Part shown: one piece after another, positions 7,191-11,877 of the stretch
How positions within the stretch are numbered: position 1 is the first letter of the stretch
How the letters are laid out: every line of letters begins with the position of its first letter
Assembly: GCA_025936205.1 (NCBI GenBank)
Contig: JAICTU010000284.1
Coordinates: 1-11,877 of the forward strand
Length of the DNA: 11,877 nt
Direction: 5' to 3'
DNA from: Polyangiaceae bacterium
GTDB lineage: Bacteria > Myxococcota > Polyangia > Polyangiales > Polyangiaceae
Notes under the pieces: generated by a model
What the model was told of the DNA's origin: nothing
What the model saw: the letters and a program-made list of their open reading frames with translations, nothing else
Databases searched by the model: none
Made by a program: the position numbers and the translations under genes

Positions 7191-9656
7191 TCAGCCCGTG
7201 TGGCGCGCCACGACCAACGTGATGTCGTCCGCCTGCGCCTGCATCCAGTCGCTCACTTCCTGGCGGATGCGCTCACAGATGCTCTGGACGGGCTGGTCGC
7301 CCACGGCGGCCAGCGTGATCATCAGCCGCTCGATGCCGTACATCTCGCCGGAGGCCGCCTGTGCCTCCACCACGCCATCGGTGTACAAGAGCAGCACGTC
7401 GCCGGGCCGCAGTTGAGCCTCCCGCTCCTCGAGGTCGGCGTCCAGCACCTCTCGCGAGATGCCGGCCCAGATACCGCTGGTGTGCACGCGCTCCACCCGG
7501 CGGGTAGCCTTGCGATAGACGAGCGGATCCTCGTGCGCGCCCGCCAAGCGCAGCTGGCCAGAAGCCGAGTAGCGGATCAGGCACAGCGTGGCGTGCTCCT
7601 CTTGCCGCAGCCGATCGCGAATGTTCTCGCTGAGGATGCTGTTCAATGTGCGCCAGGCCTGACCCGGCTCCACCTCCGGCCGATCGTGCACACTCGCCGC
7701 CACGATCGACTGGATCATCAGCATCACGAGGCCGGCGGGCAAGCCATGCCCGGCAACGTCTCCGATGCCGAGCCAGCATCCGTCCTTCGCCGGGAGGATG
7801 TCGAAGTAGTCGCCGCCGACCTCGCTCGCGGGCTGCATCAAGGTGGCCAGCTCCAGGCCGGGCACACTGGGATTTCGCGGCAAGATCGCCGTCTGGATAC
7901 GGGCCGCGATCTCCAGCTCCTGGTGCATGCGCGCGCGCTCCGCGCGCTCGCGGCGCGTGACCTCGGCGACCAGCGCGTCGGAGAGCTGCGTCGCCTTGAG
8001 CGAGCTGCTGATCAACTCACCCAGCGCCTTGAGCACCGAGCCGTTGTTGGGCCCCAGCTCCTGGCAACAATAGCCGAGGATCTCCTCACGAACGAACAGC
8101 GCGTGCGTGACCAGGCTGGCGCGTTCAGCATGCCGCCAAGCGCGCGGAATGATCTCGCTCGTCCGGAACGGCACACCGCCTTCGGGCAGCTCGGCTGCGG
8201 CCCCCTGATCAAAGGCGTAGATCAAGCGGCTCTCGCCGTCCGCTCCGCCACTACCGACTACCACATAGAAGCGAGGAATGCGGAACCCACGCAAGTGCTC
8301 CGTCATCACGCGCCACAGGCCCGGTAGATCGATCGCGGCGCGGCCTTCCCGGCTGGCCTCCTCGAGCCGCGACAGCAGGTCCTCGCGCTCCACCAGCAGC
8401 CGCGCCTGCGCAAACTCGGCGCGCTCGCCGATCGTCACGTAGGCCCGGCCGAAGAGCGCTTCGGCGCGAGTGGAGAGCCTGCGATCTCGCTGCAGATACG
8501 GCAGACTCTGCTCGCGCAGACGCGCCACCACATGATGCCAGCCGGTGATGTTGCCGTGCTGCGCGGTCGCGGAGACCAGCTGGGACAGACAATCCAGGAA
8601 GGAATGCTCGCTGACGCTGTCGAGATCCCGCAGCAGCGCATCGATCAACTCCTCGGCCCAGTTCGCCGGCAACCCTGCGGCGAGCGTCGCGCCGTGATCG
8701 GCCAGGATCGCCGCAATGCGCCCGCGCGCGTCCACCAGGACTGCACCCTCCGCGGCGACGGGCGCGACCGACGTGCGCAAACCCGAGATATGGCCGAAGC
8801 AGCCGCAGGAGCGGCGGATCTGCGGAGCCGTCGGCACGGCCACCTGGCGCTCCGCGCGCTTCTCTTGCAACAGCCCCGCGACCACGCCGACCGCTTCCGC
8901 CGCCAGCAAGTGCGGCAGCTGCCGGATGGTCGTGAGCGGCGGCGAGTTGAATTTCGCTCGGTCGATGTCGTCAAAGCCGACCACCGACACTTCTTCCGGC
9001 ACGCGAATGCCGCGGGCTTGCAGCACCTCCAGCGCGCCGAGCGCCATCCAGTCGTTGGCGGCCACGATCGCGTCGCACGCGGGCTGAGCACCGCGGCACC
9101 AGCGCTCGGCAGCGTCACGGCCGGCCTCCGCCCGGTAGTCTCCGTCGAACATCAGCGCCAGATCGGGCTCCATACCGGCCGCGCGCAACGCTCGCTCGAA
9201 GCCTTGCCGGCGTTGGTCGGATTCGAGGCCCTTGCCCGTGATGAACGCGATACGCGTGCGCCCGTGCGCCTCGATCAGGTGGCGGGTCATTCGTTCCACG
9301 CCCCCCTCGTTGTCGATGCACACCGACGGCGCGTCCTCATGGCGAGCGCCGATGACACAGCTGGGCAGAGTCAGAAAGCGCGCGAGCAACTCGCGAACCG
9401 GCGCGGAGTCGAGCGGCGCCGCCCAGGTGCCGGGGACCAGCACAGCGGCGTCCAGATCGCTGGGCGAAGGCAGCTGATAAGCGTAGCTGCGCGGATCGGC
9501 CCAGCCCAGGCTTCCACCAGCCAGGCACACCAGGTCCAAACCACGGCGCACACATTCGTCATGGGCGCCGGCGATGATCTCGGTCTGGTACGCGTAGGTA
9601 CCGCCCGCCAGGAACAGTCCCACGCGCGGACGTCGCCCAGAATTCGACTGGGTCAT
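7191..9656 (-). CDS. LacI-type ligand-binding / GAF-like / PP2C (SpoIIE-RsbU) phosphatase
   Basis: Cytoplasmic sensor phosphatase of 821 residues. Residues about 10-280 form a LacI/GalR-type periplasmic-binding-protein fold (VGLFLAGG at 12; IAFITGKG 136-143; DAIVAANDWMALGALEVL 195-212; VPEEVSVVGFDDID 219-232; LTTIRQ 241-246). There is no helix-turn-helix and no signal peptide. RRSCGC follows at 281-286. A helical segment (about 300-440) leads to a GAF-like region (about 440-555), then a coiled linker (560-590; ELEIAARIQTAILP) typical of RsbU-like enzymes. The PP2C domain (about 600-818) keeps its metal aspartates: GGDYFDI (614-620), GDVAGHGLPAG (632-642), LLLYTDGVVEA (755-765) and DDITLVVAR (810-818). 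It probably dephosphorylates the STAS protein encoded upstream when ligand, likely a sugar or nucleoside, is bound. It starts 4 bp after the ATP-binding protein's stop, so the two are probably co-translated. Confidence 0.92.
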   Translation of the reverse strand: MTQSNSGRRPRVGLFLAGGTYAYQTEIIAGAHDECVRRGLDLVCLAGGSLGWADPRSYAYQLPSPSDLDAAVLVPGTWAAPLDSAPVRELLARFLTLPSCVIGARHEDAPSVCIDNEGGVERMTRHLIEAHGRTRIAFITGKGLESDQRRQGFERALRAAGMEPDLALMFDGDYRAEAGRDAAERWCRGAQPACDAIVAANDWMALGALEVLQARGIRVPEEVSVVGFDDIDRAKFNSPPLTTIRQLPHLLAAEAVGVVAGLLQEKRAERQVAVPTAPQIRRSCGCFGHISGLRTSVAPVAAEGAVLVDARGRIAAILADHGATLAAGLPANWAEELIDALLRDLDSVSEHSFLDCLSQLVSATAQHGNITGWHHVVARLREQSLPYLQRDRRLSTRAEALFGRAYVTIGERAEFAQARLLVEREDLLSRLEEASREGRAAIDLPGLWRVMTEHLRGFRIPRFYVVVGSGGADGESRLIYAFDQGAAAELPEGGVPFRTSEIIPRAWRHAERASLVTHALFVREEILGYCCQELGPNNGSVLKALGELISSSLKATQLSDALVAEVTRRERAERARMHQELEIAARIQTAILPRNPSVPGLELATLMQPASEVGGDYFDILPAKDGCWLGIGDVAGHGLPAGLVMLMIQSIVAASVHDRPEVEPGQAWRTLNSILSENIRDRLRQEEHATLCLIRYSASGQLRLAGAHEDPLVYRKATRRVERVHTSGIWAGISREVLDADLEEREAQLRPGDVLLLYTDGVVEAQAASGEMYGIERLMITLAAVGDQPVQSICERIRQEVSDWMQAQADDITLVVARHTG

Positions 9657-9660
9657 GCGC

Positions 9661-10203
9661 TCAGTGCTCGGCCACGCGCGAGGCCAGTGGAGGCAACGGT
9701 TCCTGCACGATCAAGGTGAGCTCGTCACCGCTGATCTGGTAGTTGAACGAGAGGCCCTCCGCGCGGATGCGCGCCAGACCGAGGCCGGATACGCCTTCGA
9801 GCGGCGCCGTCTCTTCGATCAGGCGATCGTAGAGCTGGGCCGGATCCACGGCATCTCGCAGCTCTTTCAAGCGCTTCTCCACCTCGACCAGCCGATCGGG
9901 GGACGTGGTATTTTTGGTGCGCAGCGTGAGCAAGCGCGCCCCCTCGGCCTCGGTCAGCTCGATCTCCAGCATCGCTCGCGAGCTGGTCGAGTACTTGGCG
10001 ATGTTCTCGGTGAGCTCGTGCGCGGCCATGTGGAACCGGGTCGTGACATCGAGGTCGCGCAGGCCGGTGCGACAGAAGTCGCTCACCAGCCGCGCGATGC
10101 CGGACACCAGCGACGGCGTCGGGCAAAAGGCCAGCTGCACGAACAATGCGCGCTGCGCAGCCGCGCCCGAGTCCCCAGATCCATCAGCCATTGCGTCCCC
10201 CAT
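9661..10203 (-). CDS. GHKL-like ATP-binding regulator (RsbW / slr1658-like)
   Basis: Cytoplasmic protein of 180 residues, the presumed kinase or binding partner in a partner-switching module. The N-box is clear: AAHELTENIAKYST (60-73), with Glu63 and Asn67 in the ExxxN arrangement of anti-sigma-factor kinases. A glycine box, GVSGLGLARI (137-146), is present. Between them the usual DxGxG motif is not seen; instead there is TLRTKNTTSPD (93-103) and a charged helix. This layout resembles the cyanobacterial slr1658-type regulators found beside slr1659-type STAS proteins (from memory). Its start overlaps the STAS gene by 20 bp if ATG 10203 is used, or by 8 bp from the alternative ATG at 10191, which has a G-rich stretch before it. 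Kinase activity toward the STAS partner is inferred, and the missing motif makes a purely binding role possible. Confidence 0.8.
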   Translation of the reverse strand: MGDAMADGSGDSGAAAQRALFVQLAFCPTPSLVSGIARLVSDFCRTGLRDLDVTTRFHMAAHELTENIAKYSTSSRAMLEIELTEAEGARLLTLRTKNTTSPDRLVEVEKRLKELRDAVDPAQLYDRLIEETAPLEGVSGLGLARIRAEGLSFNYQISGDELTLIVQEPLPPLASRVAEH

Positions 10204-10627
10204 TCACCTGGCCCGAAGCCGTGCTCGCCGGCGTGCTCGTCGCAGTCTTGCTCGCGCCGATCTGATCCAGGAACACCACGGCGGGCGCCAGGCGCACCAG
10301 CGGTTCGAGCCCGCGCTGCTGCCAGCGCTGATTGGGGTTGTACTGGATGCGGATCTGATACGGCTTGCCGCTGGTCCGGACCTTGTAGATCCAGGACACG
10401 AATGCCTTCAGACAGGACGAGTTCATGAAATACAACTCGCCCAGGTCCACCACGACGGACCTGACCGAAGCTTCCACGAGCTCCTCGTGCAATTGCTTCA
10501 GTGTTCGATCCAGCGGGGCAACGACTTCGCCGTCGCCGTTGCCGCTGAGCCTCACGACGGGAACTGCACCCGCGTCCGCGAGGACCAGTGCAAAGCCTTC
10601 AGTGCGGATGCCGAGCAAACGTAGCAT
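10184..10627 (-). CDS. STAS-like anti-sigma-factor antagonist (slr1659-like)
   Basis: Cytoplasmic protein of 147 residues and first gene of the signalling cassette. The core, SVRSVVVDLGELYFMNSSCL (54-73), matches the beta-strand/helix motif of STAS antagonists, where the canonical DSSGL is replaced by NSSCL. Ser70 and Ser71 are the candidate phosphorylation sites, by analogy with SpoIIAA and RsbV. The longer N-terminus and the C-terminal Ser/Thr-rich tail (about 128-147) exceed a minimal STAS domain (about 110 residues) and fit the slr1659-type branch. Start choice: the frame opens at TTG 10636 just after an in-frame TAA, and ATG 10627 is preferred. No strong ribosome-binding site precedes it, and TAAAAT lies 9 nt upstream, so the mRNA may be leaderless. 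It probably switches between the ATP-binding protein and an unlinked target. Confidence 0.8.
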   Translation of the reverse strand: MLRLLGIRTEGFALVLADAGAVPVVRLSGNGDGEVVAPLDRTLKQLHEELVEASVRSVVVDLGELYFMNSSCLKAFVSWIYKVRTSGKPYQIRIQYNPNQRWQQRGLEPLVRLAPAVVFLDQIGASKTATSTPASTASGQVNGGRNG

Positions 10628-10693
10628 GTGCTTCAAATTTTAGCGCAACGAGCAGGCGGGGCCATCATCTCTGGAGTGATGCGTTCGCTCGGG

Positions 10694-10739
10694 CATTGGT
10701 CCTTTGCTCTCCGGGAATGAGAGCGAATGAGGGCCAATG
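10694..10739 (+). repeat. Long bulged inverted repeat (potential hairpin)
   Basis: The left arm 10694-10711 pairs with 10719-10727 and 10731-10739, giving two 9-bp stems separated by a 3-nt bulge (TGA, 10728-10730), with loop CGGGAAT. All 18 pairs form in plus-strand RNA if two G-U wobbles are allowed (10700/10733 and 10705/10725). In minus-strand RNA those two would be A-C mismatches. It lies about 70-110 bp upstream of the STAS start. It could be an operator, a terminator for a leftward or rightward transcript, or a small-RNA element. Confidence 0.6.
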
Positions 10740-10745
10740 AGGGCG
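10716..10745 (+). repeat. Three tandem 10-bp repeats
   Basis: AATGAGAGCG (10716-10725), AATGAGGGCC (10726-10735) and AATGAGGGCG (10736-10745) lie head to tail with one or two differences between copies. The period is close to one helical turn, so the copies face the same side of the DNA, as in regulator sites that bind tandem dimers. They overlap the right arm of the hairpin, so the two readings may compete. Function unknown. Confidence 0.6.
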
Positions 10746-10895
10746 CGCCCAGCGCACGGCACGAGGATATCCGACATGTGGAACTCGAGACCGAGGTAGC
10801 CAAAACCCCGATACTCGGGCTGTCGTCGCGCAGGAACGGGCAGGCAGTGGGCTCGAGGACGCATGCGGTCCGCTTCGCGCCCGCTTGCCCTGCTC

Positions 10896-11819
10896 TCACT
10901 GCTCCGGAAGGAAGCGCAGCGCCGAGGCGCGCGCGAACCAGCGCGCGCGCTCGACGTGGAAGCGCAACAGGCGACCGCTGTCGTCCGGCCCTGCCTGCGG
11001 GTGGCTTCCGGTGACCAGCTCGGTGCGGGCTTCGATCTGCAACAGGTCGCCGCGCTCGAAATCCTGGAACAGCAGCCCTGCTCTTGGCTCGAGACTCAGA
11101 TTGCCGAGCGTCATGTACAGGTTGTTGCCGTGGTAGTCGGAGATGACGAAGCTGTCGTCGCCGGTGAATGCAACGAAGCCGGGAGGGCCGCCGCGGTGCG
11201 AAACATCGACCCCATGCGCCCCTTGCTCGTGGCGCGCCGCGCCCGGATGCGCGCTGGCGATGTAAAACGTGTCGGCGCTCGCGATCAAAGCCCGCTGCCG
11301 TTGCTCGAGCCGCTCGGCAACGCGGGCGGCGCCGGGTGTAGGGGCTGCGGCGAACCGCGCTTCACGCGGGTGGATGTACTTCGGGCAGTTGCCGAAGCTC
11401 TGGCCGACCCGCAGCGTGAAGCCACGCCGATCGAGCTCGGCCACGTCGCCGTTGACGCGGTTGCGGCGCCGCGTGTGCGCCTGGATGCCGAGCAGCCCCA
11501 GCGCTGCGCCGGGGCGGAGGTTGCTCTCCAGCGGATCTCCCGCGAGCGGCAGCGCGTCCACCCGCAGCAGCTCGGGCTCGGGCGAGGTCGCGAAGCCCGG
11601 TGAGGCCGCCAGCAACGAAGCCGTCGGCTGCCCCTGCTCATCGATCGAGCCGACCACCACAAACGGTAGCAGCTCGAAGAACTGCCGGTGCTGCTCGGGC
11701 ATGTGGTCACGGATCGCCTGCGGTCCGACGCGCGCCATGCGCTCGGCCACCCCGGCCTTGGTCTGCAGCGCGACTTCGCCCTCGTGAAAGCTGCGCTCGC
11801 GCGTGCCTGGGGCGGCCAT
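10896..11819 (-). CDS. Pyridoxamine 5'-phosphate oxidase-like flavoprotein, two split-barrel halves
   Basis: Cytoplasmic protein of 307 residues of the PNPOx-like family, expected to bind FMN and carry out redox or ligand-binding work rather than vitamin B6 synthesis. The first split barrel is about 40-155, with LLPFVVVGSIDEQGQP (50-65), GLLGIQAHTRRRNRVNG (108-124) and the family motif QSFGNCPKYIHPR (140-152). The second is about 177-303, with ASADTFYIASAH (180-191), GVDVSHRGGPPGFV (203-216), DYHGNNLYMTLGN (228-240) and LLFQDFERGDLLQIEA (249-264). The repeated layout suggests a fused duplication, so one chain may form what is usually a homodimer. ATG 11819 is chosen over TTG 11825 because AGGAG lies 9 nt before it. 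It starts 2 bp after the stop of the upstream gene, so both are in one operon. Substrate unknown. Confidence 0.86.
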   Translation of the reverse strand: MAAPGTRERSFHEGEVALQTKAGVAERMARVGPQAIRDHMPEQHRQFFELLPFVVVGSIDEQGQPTASLLAASPGFATSPEPELLRVDALPLAGDPLESNLRPGAALGLLGIQAHTRRRNRVNGDVAELDRRGFTLRVGQSFGNCPKYIHPREARFAAAPTPGAARVAERLEQRQRALIASADTFYIASAHPGAARHEQGAHGVDVSHRGGPPGFVAFTGDDSFVISDYHGNNLYMTLGNLSLEPRAGLLFQDFERGDLLQIEARTELVTGSHPQAGPDDSGRLLRFHVERARWFARASALRFLPEQ

Positions 11820-11821
11820 GA

Positions 11822-11877
11822 TCAAAGGCTCCTGGGCATGGGCACGAAGCGCGGCACGGCTTCGATGCGCTCGAGCC
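11822..11877 (-). CDS. C-terminal fragment of upstream gene, possibly glutathione S-transferase
   Basis: Only the last 17 codons are in the window: LERIEAVPRFVPMPRSL then TGA. The frame ends 2 bp before the PNPOx-like start, and the next ribosome-binding site (AGGAG) lies inside it, so it is very likely a real co-transcribed gene. The ending resembles the final helix and tail of bacterial glutathione S-transferases (pattern WLxRIxAxPGFVPM). With so few residues this family call is tentative. Confidence 0.5.
   Translation of the reverse strand, partial: LERIEAVPRFVPMPRSL

Larger units (their letters stand above)
10628..10895. other. Spacer upstream of the signalling cassette
   Basis: This 268-bp gap follows the PNPOx-like gene and precedes the STAS gene, both on the minus strand. 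It holds a candidate minus-strand -10 (TAAAAT at 10642-10637), the bulged inverted repeat and tandem repeats at 10694-10745, and a perfect GGGCGCGCCC palindrome at 10741-10750. An 88-codon minus-strand frame spanning it has no recognisable motif. It probably carries the cassette promoter and its control sites. Confidence 0.6.

Noticed and set aside
7200..9719. Long plus-strand frames (375 and 395 codons) opposite the phosphatase gene
   Set aside because: Antisense shadows of a gene with clear domains; composition is Arg/Gln/His/Ala-rich without recognisable family.
10633..10899. 88-codon minus-strand frame in the spacer before the STAS gene
   Set aside because: No motif or known family, runs through the hairpin and tandem repeats, and weak start context.
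1..11877. CRISPR arrays, tRNA/rRNA genes, insertion sequences, phage genes
   Set aside because: No regularly spaced repeats, no cloverleaf or rRNA-like segments, and no transposase or integrase frames were seen on either strand.

Overview
The window is very GC-rich throughout, with strong G/C bias at third codon positions and long antisense shadow ORFs. It also carries a lipoprotein with a Gly/Pro/Ser/Asn-rich tether and a large sensor-phosphatase fusion. Together these suggest a soil or aquatic bacterium of the Myxococcota (old Deltaproteobacteria) type. That placement is an inference from style, not from a marker gene.

Layout. 1-1073 (+) is the C-terminal part of a polytopic membrane protein of unknown function, cut by the window edge. 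Facing it on the minus strand, 4395-1121, is a two-gene unit: a predicted secreted, lipid-anchored PL11 rhamnogalacturonan lyase, then a HupE/UreJ-type membrane protein whose GTG start overlaps the lyase stop by 4 bp. A 436-bp intergenic region with a strongly C-rich tract separates this unit from a divergent formate/nitrite (FNT) channel at 4832-5704 (+), which ends at a perfect 11-bp hairpin. Next is a divergent pair: a MarR regulator (6383-5841, -) and a DUF4336 metallo-hydrolase-like protein (6450-7160, +). They share a 66-bp region holding two near-identical 13-bp direct repeats 22 bp apart, a likely MarR operator.

The right half is a compact minus-strand signalling cassette, 10627-7191, in the order STAS-like antagonist, GHKL-like ATP-binding protein, then an 821-residue protein. 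This last protein joins a LacI-type ligand-binding domain (no HTH, no signal peptide) through a GAF-like region to a SpoIIE/RsbU-type PP2C phosphatase with all metal ligands present. The three parts match a partner-switching module: the kinase-like protein would phosphorylate the STAS protein, and the ligand-controlled phosphatase would reverse this. No sigma factor lies in the window, so the output is unknown. Upstream of the cassette is a 268-bp spacer with a long bulged hairpin overlapping three tandem 10-bp repeats. Beyond that lies a PNPOx-like flavoprotein with two split-barrel halves (11819-10896, -), preceded by the last 17 codons of another gene, possibly a glutathione S-transferase.

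The most noteworthy system is the partner-switching cassette, because of its cytoplasmic sugar-repressor-like sensor fused to a phosphatase and its degenerate kinase partner. The rest is ordinary accessory metabolism and transport.
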